From: Entoloma clypeatum
Lineage: Eukaryota; Basidiomycota; Agaricomycetes; Agaricales; Entolomataceae
Reading direction: 5' to 3'
Assembly: GCA_963565915.1 (NCBI GenBank)
Contig: OY751495.1
Span: 496,001 to 560,000, forward strand
DNA: 64,000 nucleotides
This document shows, piece after piece, positions 1-10,837 of the stretch. The position numbers and the translations under genes are program-made. A model generated the notes under the pieces. It saw nothing but the letters and a program-made list of their open reading frames with translations, was not told where the DNA came from and searched no databases. The first letter of the stretch is position 1, and each line of letters begins with the position of its first letter.

Positions 1-315
1 TGCGTCCGCGCTCTTTTCCAAAAGCCTAAGCGCCGTTTCTAGTCCCTTCCATGCCACACTTCCAGCCTTCAGAAGAGCGTCGGAATAGGCATGCTGGGAG
101 GGTCGGCCGGACGTTGAGTGAGATTGATTGGGAACTTGGGCAAATGGGATATCACTCTTGCATATATCATTGAGAGACGCCGTGGACCCTGTTGAAGCTG
201 AATCGTGGGATGGAGAGGGAACGTCGAGGAATGAGTGGGGCCGAGATCGATCTTCAACGCCCGGCTTGCGACGACGGAGAACTTTGTTCGTGAATTTCTT
301 GAGAGGGTTTTGCAT
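1..315 (-). CDS. N-terminus of a probable NACHT/STAND (NLR-like) protein, cut by window edge
   Basis: An ATG at 315 opens a frame that stays open to base 1 (105 codons), so only the N-terminus is visible. It starts with a basic stretch (MQNPLKKFTNKVLRRRKPG), continues as a Ser/Pro-rich linker, and ends in a helical segment with AWKGLETALRLLEKSADA. That last motif resembles the conserved helix at the start of many basidiomycete NACHT or STAND ATPase proteins, which act as signal-sensing switches in self/non-self recognition. No nucleotide-binding domain lies inside the window, so the family call rests on this short motif. The gene reads away from the dipeptidase gene to its right. Confidence 0.42.
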   Translation of the reverse strand, partial: MQNPLKKFTNKVLRRRKPGVEDRSRPHSFLDVPSPSHDSASTGSTASLNDICKSDIPFAQVPNQSHSTSGRPSQHAYSDALLKAGSVAWKGLETALRLLEKSADA

Positions 316-712
316 ATTGACCCAGCGGAAGGGTTATGAGTAACCTCCACTCCCCTTTTTCACATCCAGCGCTTGTCCAGCACACATGTTCACCGCATGT
401 CAGGCCCAAACAGAGCGTGGCGATGACATTCAAGGCACTGCAGAGCACCGCAAATACCCGAGTTCGATTTGCGTTCAGTACGTTCAGTCTTCATAACGTT
501 ACCTGCCTCAATATGAAAAGTGGACGTGTGGTGGAAGGTATCACCGGAACGGTGAGGGACCGTGGGTCAGAACTTTTTTTTTCGACCATGTGAGATCCCT
601 TGACGACGACGAGCATCGCTTTCAGAAAGTCAATCAATCAGAGTTGAAAGTCATTCAGATACACTGTGCCAAAGCTATCGTCCAACTGTACATAATCCTA
701 AATTGTCACTTC
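316..712. other. Intergenic, upstream of the NLR-like gene
   Basis: About 400 bases between the start of the NLR-like gene and the stop of the dipeptidase gene. I see no coding pattern, RNA gene or clear repeat. Confidence 0.5.
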
Positions 713-2687
713 CTATTTGCCCTCGTGAATTGCAGCCACCTCGTACAAGTACGTTCCCAAAAGCTTAGTCTGCCGAAACATTTGAATTGTTAACGGACCC
801 CCGGGGGGCCAGGAATAAGTAGTCAAGACTGCGAAATACTCACCCCGTTAATGAAGTTTGATCGGTCAAGCTTCTCGTTGTTTGAGCTAAAAAAAAAAAG
901 TATCCTGGTCAGTATACAAACACAATGGACGGCGATTTTCCGAAAACTTACTGGGCGCCATCATCTCCCCTACCCATTGGCAACAGCATCACATTGGCCT
1001 TTTGGCCTTGAGGGGTCTTCAAGGCTTCTGCGAACGTGAGCGTAACAGGAATAGAGCCTCCCTCCCGCATCATATCTGGTTCTTGGTTGTATATCGCCTA
1101 TGAAAGAACGGGATGGAGGGTATGTAAGATTCGAGGTGCATCAAGAAGAATTCATTGTTCACCCTCGTGGCGGCCCTGCCCGCCTCGAAGTTCCAGTGAT
1201 CCACCTCGGTAACCCAAGGCTTACCCGTGCCAAGAGACTTGATCGCCAGCGTGTTCTTGCTGAGCAAGGAGTCGAACTGCGCTCTCAGGTACCTCTCCAC
1301 GATCCGATTCACCTCTTCAGGTGTCTGATTAGGGACCAAGCTAGACGACGGATATCGATGATGTCAGTGCCAATTTCTCACAAAAATCATTCGAGGAAGG
1401 GCTGACCGGATACTGAATTTACCCAACACCTTCGACGGAATTATCGTCTTGGCCCCAACCCCACTCCAGGCACCCTCAATACCATGCAACGACAGGCTGG
1501 GGTACCTCATACGGGCCATAAGCAGCGCCACCTTGTCATCGGAGAGCGCGACAGGACCGGCTGCCTCTTCGAGATCTTGAAGCGTGTAATGCAGGGCTTC
1601 GTACAGGGGTCTGCAAAATCCCCCTCGATCAGATGCTATCAAATAAAAATTTAAAGGCAGATGCGCACTTCTCCTTATCATAAAGACCTTGAACGTCAGC
1701 GTAGATCCCAGGGATCAAGATCCTCCCATGGCTGTCGACTAGGCTTGCCATCAGTTGAACGAGGTCGGTCATGGGCTCGAATATCATCCCTCCAAACGTT
1801 CCTGAGTGCAGATCTTTGATAGGACCAGAGACTTCGACCTCGAAGGAAGCCAAGCCACGAAGACCATATGTCAACGCTGGATTTGTTGTGTTCAGCCAAT
1901 AATTGTCACACTATTTGTGTGTGAAGGTGAGTCAACGGGACGGAAAGGGGGGAATGAAGAGGGCGGAATCGGCGACTCACGATGCAAACGGCATCAACAC
2001 CATGAAACCATCCTCCGACTTCTGCCTCTCTCTTGATTATATCGTCAAGGCCTACACTCCCGCTTTCTTCCATTCCCTCAAAACAGAATCTGAAGTTCAC
2101 CGGTAGCTCCTTCCCGTTGTCGTGGTGGTATTTCAGAACATTAAGCCAACCCACGATCGGACCTTTGTCATCCGTCGACCCGCGACCAACAAGCCTGCCA
2201 TCAGGCTCGGGGTGATATGTAAGGTTGAAAGGGTCCCCGTCTGTAGTGTCCCATTGATCGTCTTTGCTGGCCTGGAGATTTTTGAAATGAACAAAACACA
2301 GACCAATTCGAGCGGCAAAGAAGACTTTACGGGCTGGACGTCGTAGTGATTGTAGATGAGAATTGTCTTCTTGTTGGGGTCATCGTTGCGGCTCCGGCCT
2401 TTGATTACGGGTGGCAATGGGTGCGGCAGCTCGATGAACTCGGTCTCGAAACGCGTGAAAACATCGAGTTGACGCTTAAGCCAATTTGCCATCTCCAAGA
2501 CATGTTCGCGCTGAGTCAGGTCCCCGCTTACGCTGTACAAAAGGATGACCTTTAAGCTCTGCCCAGGCGCCATTGTAGCGAAAATTGTTTACCTGTGGTA
2601 TCCTACGGCCTCCTTGAGCGTGGCGATGAATTGTGTTTGGTTGTCCAAGTTGTCGACGAAGTCGATAAACTCCTTGGGGACAGGCAT
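713..2687 (-). CDS. DUG1: DUG1-like Cys-Gly metallodipeptidase (peptidase family M20)
   Basis: Nine exons read cleanly: 2593-2687, 2331-2532, 1981-2271, 1669-1910, 1407-1610, 1163-1340, 952-1097, 844-886 and 713-769. They total 1458 nt, or 485 residues, close to the length of yeast Dug1. The enzyme family is cytosolic and hydrolyses Cys-Gly and other dipeptides in glutathione turnover, using two metal ions. Visible landmarks in order are YNHYDVQP (first metal-binding histidine), [10 protein letters not shown] (bridging aspartate), [10 protein letters not shown] (catalytic and metal-binding glutamates), [19 protein letters not shown] (dimerisation-domain histidine), [15 protein letters not shown], and [15 protein letters not shown]. 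The protein starts [14 protein letters not shown] and ends [14 protein letters not shown]. Introns are 58-82 nt with GT-AG ends. There is no signal peptide. Confidence 0.94.
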
Positions 2688-3213
2688 TGTTGGATATTGG
2701 CAACGATGGTACTAGGAGAGAGAGAGGACGATGCAAGGGGAGGGGGCATTACTAGAGCGTCCACGAAAGGGGTAGAGACAATAACATACAGAGATTGGCA
2801 GATATTAACTTGCAACGCCGACGGAACGTTGATGAGTAGAGAGAGAGACGTGGTTGTAGAAAAGAAGAGGCTTTTCTGAGGTGGTTGGACTCGGAGATCC
2901 CAGACTTATGAGGCTCTGGCCTCTTCGGTATCTGATCTTGCCCTTGCTGCGATTGGGGATATTTTGCCCATGACTTGATCATGTTCGCGACATTCAATCT
3001 GGGCGTCAAAAAACTAGGGTCCATAATCCGATGGGCTTCTCACATCAAGTAAGCCAAGTACTTACACCAGTGGAAAAATACCATACTGACATATTTGTGT
3101 TACATATCAGCGTTTCACCCGAAGTTTTGGAGCACGTTGAAGCGAGGTTGAACGACTGCATATGTTGAGCTGATGCAGCTGTTAGCCTTCATGCTCCACA
3201 TTGGTCAAGCTTG
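2688..3213. other. Intergenic, upstream of the dipeptidase gene
   Basis: About 500 bases holding the 5' flank of the dipeptidase gene. Open frames here are short and lack family motifs. I see no repeat or RNA gene. Confidence 0.4.
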
Positions 3214-3800
3214 AGAAAAGGGAGTGACGAACTTTGGGACAGACTCGGACGTGGGCCTCATGATCGACCCTATGTTCCAAACTTGCAATTTTTCGAATTG
3301 AACTTGAGCAGACGATGTTGGTGCTAACTCCAAAACCACCAACATGGCTACCACGGCAAGGCGTTCTGCATGGCACGATTTTTGTTCTTATTTTACATAT
3401 ATATTCGGGCGGTCCACCTGGATTCTTTGGTATTTTGCCGTAACTTCTACGGGTTTCGGAGGTCACATGAACCATTCCATAGACATGCACTTACCGGTAG
3501 GAAATATAAACACAACATGAACAGGCCATACAGTAGTAAGCGGCTTCCCAATCGATGGGGATGGAAACGGACGTGTTTGTTGACCGACTGATACAAAAAG
3601 GTGAGAGGTTAAATGGATTCTAAATGGATATCGATAGTATGGGGAACACAAATACCAAGAAAATGAGCGGAATTCAACAGCCTCAAGGCATGGATAACTT
3701 CCTTGCCGATGGCCCTTCCGACTGGTCCCATGATGGTTTTCAATTCTCTCTTTCGCGAGAAGATGCCAGGGTTGGCAGGTATTGAGGGGGTGTCCTCCAT
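3214..3800 (-). CDS. Possible small three-exon gene of unknown function
   Basis: A model with three phase-compatible exons can be built. Exon 1 starts at 3800 (MEDTPSIPANPGIFSRKREL) and ends at GTATTT. Exon 2 follows a TATCAG acceptor and ends at GTAAGT near 3491. Exon 3 follows ATGCAG, contains the hydrophobic run RLAVVAMLVVLEL, and ends SVPKFVTPFSQA with a TGA at about 3214. The predicted protein would be about 130 residues with one possible membrane segment. I recognise no family, and the support is only splice-site consistency, so it may be chance. Confidence 0.22.
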
Positions 3801-4734
3801 TGTAGGAACAGAAGCATGGGTCCGCGTGACGATGCTTCAGTTTGCCCGAGGCAGCAAGACGCCGTTCTGAATGCAATCTGGCCAACACGGTCGCGTGATG
3901 GGGACGCTCACGTGATGCGTAGGGACAAAATCGATGGAAAATCTATTCACCAGTCGCATCAAACAGTCACCGCGCGCTTCCCGCCAACCGCAAGAATCAA
4001 GTAGGTCGTGTAAAAGAAATTTCCGGCGAAAGCAAAATGTTCAGAGAACAAAAGTCACGGTAAGCATCAACTTGAATCACCATGACGGGCGAAATGACGG
4101 CAATTCTGGGAGTTCTTCAGGAGTCAGAATTATGGGGTACGAGCAATGAACGGTGTTATCCTGGCGTCCCTGACTGAGCCCAGCGCCGCTTTGCTTCAGA
4201 AGTACATGCCTTCTGATCCGCAAGTCTCCACTGTTCACAGCAGGGTTGTTTTTTTCTTCCAATCAGATGTCCCCCCCTAAATCGTTTGCCATCTGACTTG
4301 TTGTGTCAACAAGGGGCACTGTTGCACACCAGTCAGTTGACGAAGACGTCTGAAGCGACCTTCATTCTTCCCTTCAAGTGGCACATTCATCTACCAAGAT
4401 GCTGCTCGATTCATGAGAATGCTGTCAACAGGAAGGTCCCGGTCAACAGAATGTGCCGTACCGTGACGTTTGGAGATAGCCGATCCATATATTGATCGGA
4501 GATCGCAGGACCCCACCCCGCTTGCAAAGTTTTTACCGGAAGCAAGTCTGGGCCGTGATGTGCAGGATGTATGCGGGGAAAACTTCGACGACACGACAGA
4601 GGTGCGTAAAATGCTCCGGTGATCTCCACTTAACTGAAAAACGAGCAGAACTGGAATAAGGACAAGCCAGAACTACTATCCAACCCAGAACACTCACCAG
4701 AGATACAATCACCCTCCACCTTTTACAACCAACC
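3801..4734. other. Intergenic, upstream of RidA gene
   Basis: About 930 bases between the weak small gene and the RidA gene. Short open frames on both strands show no motif. I see no repeat or RNA gene; the stretch probably includes the RidA promoter. Confidence 0.4.
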
Positions 4735-5336
4735 ATGTCGAGATCCCAAAAGATCCTCGAGCCCATTTCCACCCCCCGTATGCTTCGTTTCATCGGTCCT
4801 TTCAAAGTCAAGACCAACCGACTCATTGACCCGTTTTTTTTTCGACAGTCGCGCCCCCAGCTTCTGGACCCTACTCACAAGCAATCAAAGTCGGCGATAT
4901 GCTCTACGTTTCCGGATGCATCCCCCTCAACGTCGACGGCCATTTGGTCGGCCCGGGCGATGTCAAGAAGCAGACGGTCCAAGTCCTGGCGAACCTCAAG
5001 GCCGTCACCGAGGCTGGCGGGTCTCATGTTGACAAGATCATCAAAACCATTGTTGGTGTTCTCGAAAAAACAAAAAAATCTTTGCGAAACTTGTTTAACC
5101 TATATTTTTTCTACAAGGTGTTCCTCAAGGATGTAAACGACTTTGCCATTGTGAACGCGGCCTATGCCGAGTTTTTTGGGACGCACAAACCGGCGAGGTC
5201 GACCGTTGAGGTTGCTAGGCTCCCTCTGGGTGTGCTTCTTGAGATTGAGGCTATTGCCCTGTACGTAGCATGCCAAGCGTCCACACTAAGAGCTTACAGC
5301 AGGTGCCGTCTTTCCAGCAGCGACACGGATGCTTGA
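4735..5336 (+). CDS. RidA/YjgF/YER057c family reactive-intermediate deaminase
   Basis: The family hydrolyses reactive enamine/imine products of PLP enzymes, such as 2-aminoacrylate and 2-iminobutanoate, to the 2-keto acid and ammonia. Exon 1 encodes MSRSQKILEPISTP and ends at GTATGC. Exon 2, after TTCGACAG, carries PPASGPYSQAIKVGDMLYVS, the glycine-rich GDVKKQTVQVLANLKAV helix, and SHVDKIIKTI. Exon 3 begins VFLKDVNDFAIVNAAY and carries EFFGTHKPARSTVEVARLP with the conserved substrate-binding arginine, then LLEIEAIA with the conserved glutamate. The C-terminus after EAIAL is uncertain. A possible 39-42 nt intron and straight read-through stay in the same frame and reach the same TGA at 5334-5336. 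No convincing mitochondrial presequence is visible. The next gene on the same strand is threonine dehydratase, which makes this family's substrate. Confidence 0.93.
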
Positions 5337-6689
5337 TGGGATTTTTATCAGCAGGAAAGTGATACGAAGAAGGTGGAACCCGTTGTCCAATAATCCAGAG
5401 AGAAAATAATACGAACAGAGATGAAATGGATTTGAATGGATACATTCCTGAGTCTACGGAAACACCTACAAGGTTCAACGACTTCCCTCCGTTTGGTTAC
5501 GCCGAAGATTTTGAATTTGATTGCCTTCAAACTCGGCCTGTTGATATATGGCGATCTACATAAGGGATATCTAACGCGTACGACTCAATCAATTCTGGTC
5601 TTCCATGACTTGTTCCAGAAACCCCCGCAACGTTGGTATCTGATCTTGATAGTTACTACTATAGCAGAAGCGTACTAGATTGAGACCCCGGGATTTCGGC
5701 GAACCCACTGCCTGAAAGTTCATTCAACTTCTGATGCCGCCGAGCCCCATTCGTGACTTTGAAGTATCTGGCACTTTTATGTAGCATATACTGTAGTATT
5801 ACGACCATAGATTCATGCCATGTTACGCGTTACGCAATAGGTTCACCGGGACGGGGTTCACAAGCCCGCATCACGTGTTACGGTCAGAAATTCATTTGTC
5901 AATTTGTGCTCCTGAAGGCTTTAAAAATTCCACCCTGTCACCATTCAAATAAAAAATAGGATCAAGAGTCAAGGAAACACCGAATTCAAATCACTAGAGC
6001 CTCTGGCGTTTCGTAGTCAGAAAAAATAAATAATATGTTACTTTTGGAACATATTCATGGAGGTATGTTATGCGTTACGGGGGTCATATAGGTTCAGTTC
6101 ACAATCCCGTGTTACGCGTTATGTGAACCTACGGTCGTAATACTACAGTATTACTAGTAATAATATCAGTGACATGTCGCGTCAACGCCGCCACTGTTCA
6201 TGTAACCAAGTGTTCACACACGTGACCAACAAGTGTATTCTGCAACAAGACATGTGACGAGGCTTCATTGCACTAAACTGATTCGAAGTTACATCTGCTG
6301 ATAACCCAGCGTCGCTTTGTATTAGTGCCTTCATAAGAAGGACATCTGATAGTACATTCCGACAAGAACACTTGACGGACCCCGTGGCACGACTCCTTCC
6401 AAAGGGGGCCGCCAGATGCATCTCATTCTCGTTACCTGTGGACATGGGACATGAAGGGCTTCATTCCCGTTGCCAATGGTGGCGTCGGTCATGTTACGGA
6501 GGGACATGCTACAAACAAAAGAAGTGATCGTGTCAACATTCCACGCCAACTTCTCGCCTCACGTCAACAATATGGAGACCCGGAGCACTTCAATTGCCGA
6601 ACTCGTGACGACCTCTTTCCTGTCAAATAAGTTCGCGCTTTGGACGAACAAATCACCATCCTATCCAATCTACATCGTGTTTCCAAGCC
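5337..6689. other. Spacer between RidA and threonine dehydratase
   Basis: About 1.35 kb without a supported gene. It contains the inverted-repeat element at 5791-6148. The rest, including the roughly 540 bases before the dehydratase start, shows no motif-bearing frame. The dehydratase promoter should lie here. Confidence 0.45.
5791..6148. mobile_element. MITE-like element with TA target duplication
   Basis: A 358-bp segment has terminal inverted repeats CTGTAGTATTACGACCATAG (left) and CTACGGTCGTAATACTACAG (right), 19 of 20 bases matching. It is flanked on both sides by TA, the target duplication of Tc1/mariner elements. Weaker inverted similarity continues inward through GTTACGCGTTA-type sequences. 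There is no coding capacity, which fits a non-autonomous miniature element. Confidence 0.72.
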
Positions 6690-8706
6690 ATGTCCATAGC
6701 TGCCACCATCGAGTACGCGTCCCGGGCCCCCTACCCCCTCGTCCAGGCCCGCCTCCCAAACCATCTCCTCACCGCCGACAACAACCCCGACTACCAACGC
6801 CTCATCTCCGAAGCCAAGGAAGCCTTCAAGGACGTCATCCCAGAGACCCCCCTCACCCGCGCGACCAACCTGAGCATCAGGCTCAATAACGAAATCTGGC
6901 TCAAGCGCGAGGACACCCAGGAGGTCCACAGCTTCAAGATCCGCGGCGCCTACAACTGCATGATCAATCTCACCCCCGAACAGCGCGAAAAAGGTGTCGC
7001 CACCGCCAGCGCAGGTCAGTACTACCTGTAGTATTTTCTACTCTCCCGCTGATGCCATCCCAAGGCAACCATGCACAGGGCGTCGCCCTCTCTGGCGCCC
7101 GTCTCCAGATCAACGCCGTCATCGTCATGCCCATCGGCACCCCCAGCATCAAAGTCGATGCCGTCAAGCTCTTCGGTGGTGACTTTGTCGAGGTCGTGCT
7201 GCACGGCGCAGACTTTGACGCCGCCAAAGAAGAATGTGACCGTATCGTGGAGGAGAGGGGCCTCGTATACGTCCCTCCGTTCGATAACCCTTTTACCATC
7301 GCCGGACAGGGCACCATCGGCATCGAAATTCTCGACAAACTCCCCGCTGCAGACGCCGTCTTCGTTCAAATCGGCGGCGGCGGTCTCGCCGCAGGCATCA
7401 GCGAATACATCAAAGGAAAAGGCGACTACCCCAACACTCTGGCCATCGGCGTCGAAGCCGTCGATCAAGACGCGATGAAGCAGAGCATAGCCAAAGGCGA
7501 GCTCGTCACTCTCCCGACGGTCGGTCCTTTTGCCGATGGCACCGCCGTCAAAACCCCCGGCGTCGAGACATTCCGTATCTGCCGGGAACGTCTAGATCAT
7601 ATCGTTTTAGCCGATAACGATGAGATATGCGCTGCGATCAAGGATATTTTCGAAGGTAAGCGCCCTTGCCCTCGTCACGACTTGAAAAAAAGCCCCACGC
7701 TGATGGATCTCCATAGATACCCGCGCTGTCGTTGAGCCTTCCGGTGCCCTTGCGCTTGCAGGGCTCAAGAGATACATTCGCACCCACAACATAGTAAACA
7801 AGAAATTAGTCGCCGTCATCAGCGGTGCCAACATGAACTTTATCCGCCTACGGTTTGTCGCCGAACGCGCTGAACTTGGTGAAGGGCAGGAAGCTCTCTT
7901 GAGTGTTTCTATTCCTGAACGTCGTGGCGGGTATGTTTTTTTTTTTCTTCCCTTCCATTTCACAAAAAATGAACCGTCGTTTGGCCCCCCCCCCCCCCCC
8001 ACCTTCACGTAAAAAAGTTTCGCAGAGCTGTACAACATCATCAAGCCCCGTCCCGTGACCGAATATCTCTACCGGTACGATGCCTCGGGCAGGAGAAGTC
8101 GCATCATCCTCTCGTTCAACGTATTGGAAGGATCGATCCCAGCTGAAGATGTGCAAAGGGTATTGGACGCGCTGAATCAGAACGACGTCCGAGCGGAGAA
8201 TATCAGTGGCAATGGGTTGGCGAAGAACCATGTGAGGTACATGGTCGGCGGGACGGAGGTCGTCCCGGATGAGCGGATTTTCCGATTTGGTGAGTGTTGT
8301 GTGTGTGGGGCTGATGAATGGCTTTGGAGTTTTAATGCTGATGATATCCCCCCCCCCCTCCCCCTACCCCATGAAGCATTCCCCGAACGGCCGGGTTCCT
8401 TCCCGTCTTTCATAGAACTTCTCGGGGAACGCTGGAACATCTCCATGTTCAACTATCGGAATCACGGTGACGGTATGTCACACTGTTTCCCATGTTGTTA
8501 ATATATGTAACTTCCCACTCACCCAAAAAAAAAAAACCCTTTTTTTTCCCTCAGATGTTGGAAAGGTTTTGGTTGGGTTCGAAGTACCGGCAGCCGACTA
8601 TGCAGAGTTCAGCAAGTTCTTGGAGGATCTTAACTTTGATTATGTCGAGGAGACGACCAATGAGGTGTACAGGCAGTTTTTGTGGGAGGGAGTGGGGAAG
8701 CAGTAG
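6690..8706 (+). CDS. ILV1: Threonine dehydratase (threonine ammonia-lyase), biosynthetic type
   Basis: Six exons fit: 6690-7014, 7065-7655, 7717-7930, 8018-8289, 8377-8472 and 8555-8706 (550 codons with stop). The enzyme converts threonine to 2-oxobutanoate and ammonia, the first step of isoleucine synthesis, usually in mitochondria. The catalytic domain shows SFKIRGAYN with the PLP lysine, [11 protein letters not shown], the [14 protein letters not shown] stretch, and [11 protein letters not shown], the phosphate-binding glycine loop. The C-terminal half contains two ACT-like regulatory repeats ([24 protein letters not shown] and [15 protein letters not shown]), the isoleucine/valine-sensing type, so this is the long allosteric form. 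The first Met leads straight into [19 protein letters not shown], so a targeting peptide is weak and an upstream exon cannot be excluded. The fourth acceptor is AAAAAAG|TTT, chosen because it restores GGFAELYN. Confidence 0.95.
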
Positions 8707-9063
8707 GGTACTTATATTCGAGTCTGTTGTAACAAAGTGATTCTTTGTCGGCGAGTCGAGATGAAATATGTAAAAAAAAAAATACGCGTCAATCGAATAT
8801 ACATCAGGACATTGATCGAGGATCGTCTGCTCTCTGGGGTCGAAACAATCGATATATTGGATCATTTCACGCTTGTACATTCACCTTTCAGTCTGAACAC
8901 CATACTACGCAACATAGTTCAACTGTACAAATCCGAATCCGATGATGGTATTAGCTGTCAACGAAGGTCAGAATCGTCGCTCACCACAATATACCCTTCT
9001 GAATTATAAGTCATTATAAGTAAATCACCGAAAACGAATACATGCTAGTAACACATACTTACT
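8707..9063. other. Convergent intergenic region
   Basis: About 360 bases between the stop of threonine dehydratase and the stop of the minus-strand gene beyond. It should hold both 3' ends. It is AT-rich with an A run near 8770 and has no coding pattern. Confidence 0.5.
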
Positions 9064-10588
9064 TTACGCCCTGCCCACTTTATTATCATCCCACGACGCC
9101 ATGAACAAAGGAACTTCGAAAGGTGACGGAACGGCCGCGGTGCTGAGGCAGGGGTCAGAGAGAGTTGATAATTTTTTTTGGTTGCAAAAAAGACGGAGCT
9201 GCCGTGAAAATACACAAAATACATACCTCTCTTGAAGTTCACGAAGAGCCACAGCGACAGTGGCATCCGCCTCCTCAATCTGACCATTTTCGCGCAAAAT
9301 GTCACCCTTTCGAAATCTCTCCCGCGCAGTGATAGCCAAGTCAAGCGCCGCCTCCTCCTTGAACTTGAATTCAGGGGAATCCAGTGACTCTTCCGTGGCA
9401 TTCTCCGAGGCTCCCAGCCCCCATATATATGCGGACAACATCATGTCAAAAGTCACTTCACACGCGACCCGTAGCCCACTCTCGACCGGTTCCTAAAGAG
9501 TCCTCGGCTGGCAATCGCAAGACACTACTGGACCTGATGTATTTTGAGAGTTTTGGAAAGTGACCGCGGCGAAAAGTAGGTTTGGAGCCGCCTCCGCCTA
9601 GGGCCCTGTCAAACTCAAAGAAATCATAGGTGAGGCCATCGGTCAAGAGGCACTGGATCGGCGGGGGAAAGTCGAGGAGTTGATTATTGTAGTAATCGCA
9701 GGCTGTAACAGAAAGTGTCGAGTCAAAAAGCAGAGGGGGCACACGCCGAGTTCAAGTTGACATCGCCGAGAGAGAGAGAGAGAGAGACACACACACACAC
9801 CTTCAGCCTCGGCTATAACCTGAGCGATCGCCTTCAGACGTTCCACATCGTTTCCAACTGAGAACCTGATCATGACGACAAGGATAGATATCATTCCGAA
9901 GGATTGAACGTGATACTCGACGCGACCCCTGCCAGCAGTGGCAGTGACGATGTGACCCCTAATTGGCATCATGACCTCTGGGGAGTTTCGGAACGCGAAA
10001 CCGAACTGACGGAGGAGACCGTCGAAAACCTGTTGGGGTTTTGTGTGTGTGGTCAATATTCGGCGGGGGGGGAGGAATTTGAATTATTTTTTATTTTTAT
10101 TTTATTTTTCGACGCACCGGCAAGAGAAACCTCACTCTCGTGTTTACCGACTTATGGGCACTCATCGGGCCGAACATCACCACCTTGTCATCAAGACCCT
10201 TCATAATCTCCTTGAAAAGGTGTGTGGGGATACTGTACGAGAGCGGTGGATCTCGACAGGTTCCATATCCGTTCCCTCTCTGGCAGGCACGAGTCCAACC
10301 AAATGAGCGACGTCCTCGTACTTCAAGACTTGTGAACTTTGGCTGACTCTTGAGCGCTCTTTGGTAACACATATCTCAAATAGCATTACCTGAGAGAAAA
10401 AATCGGGACGAACGTGGCTCTGCGACCCTACTACTGGTACCCAAAAGGAGACGGCCATGTGTGAATGGACGGGTTGACCATGATCCAGACCCGCAAGACG
10501 ACGAGGAGGGTTTTCTGAAGTCCAAGAGTCCACGCCCAGATGAGAATGAAGATAGTCCAACACGGGTTCGCTGGACTCTCGGAAACAT
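9064..10588 (-). CDS. Fungal uncharacterised protein, PD-(D/E)XK nuclease-like family; model uncertain
   Basis: Several exons resemble a widespread agaric family of unknown function with a restriction-endonuclease-like core. Conserved pieces in order are SIPTHLFKEIMKGLDDKVVM, a segment GRGRVEYHVQSFGMISILVV where the core strands normally lie, RLKAIAQVIAEAEACDYYNN, PIQCLLTDGLTYDFFEFDRA, and a helical tail ending SWDDNKVGRA. The last intron (GTATGT...CCTCAG) and the stop at 9064 fit well. The 5' part is unresolved. The ATG at 10588 is in a different frame from the family-like exon, which lacks its own ATG. Between about 10330 and 10210 two frames both look coding. The usual glutamate-valine-lysine signature reads as VVMIRFSVG, so catalytic residues may be missing. 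It may be a decaying gene. Confidence 0.5.
9768..9800. repeat. (GA)n(CA)n microsatellite in an intron
   Basis: A GA run passes directly into a CA run. It lies in the intron of the PD-(D/E)XK-like gene between the VIAEAEA and CDYYNN exons. Confidence 0.85.
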
Positions 10589-10837
10589 TGTGAACAGATG
10601 ATGATCTATTTATAGGCAGTTTCAGCTTCGTAGGGGGTTGGTTTAGGAGCTGGTGCTGACGAAGAGCGTTTTTTTTTGCAACAGCTAGACCTGACGGTCA
10701 TTCCTGTTCTAAGCCCGAACCACCCAACAATACTGTACATGACTCATGAAAGGACCAAGAAGTACATATACCAATGGTTTTTATTCCTTTACCTTCATTA
10801 TCGTACAGCATCCATATCGAGTTCACATTGCAAACAA

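Noticed and set aside
3463..3888. Minus-strand 141-codon frame
   Set aside because: Overlaps the weak small gene in another frame and crosses its likely intron; no motif.
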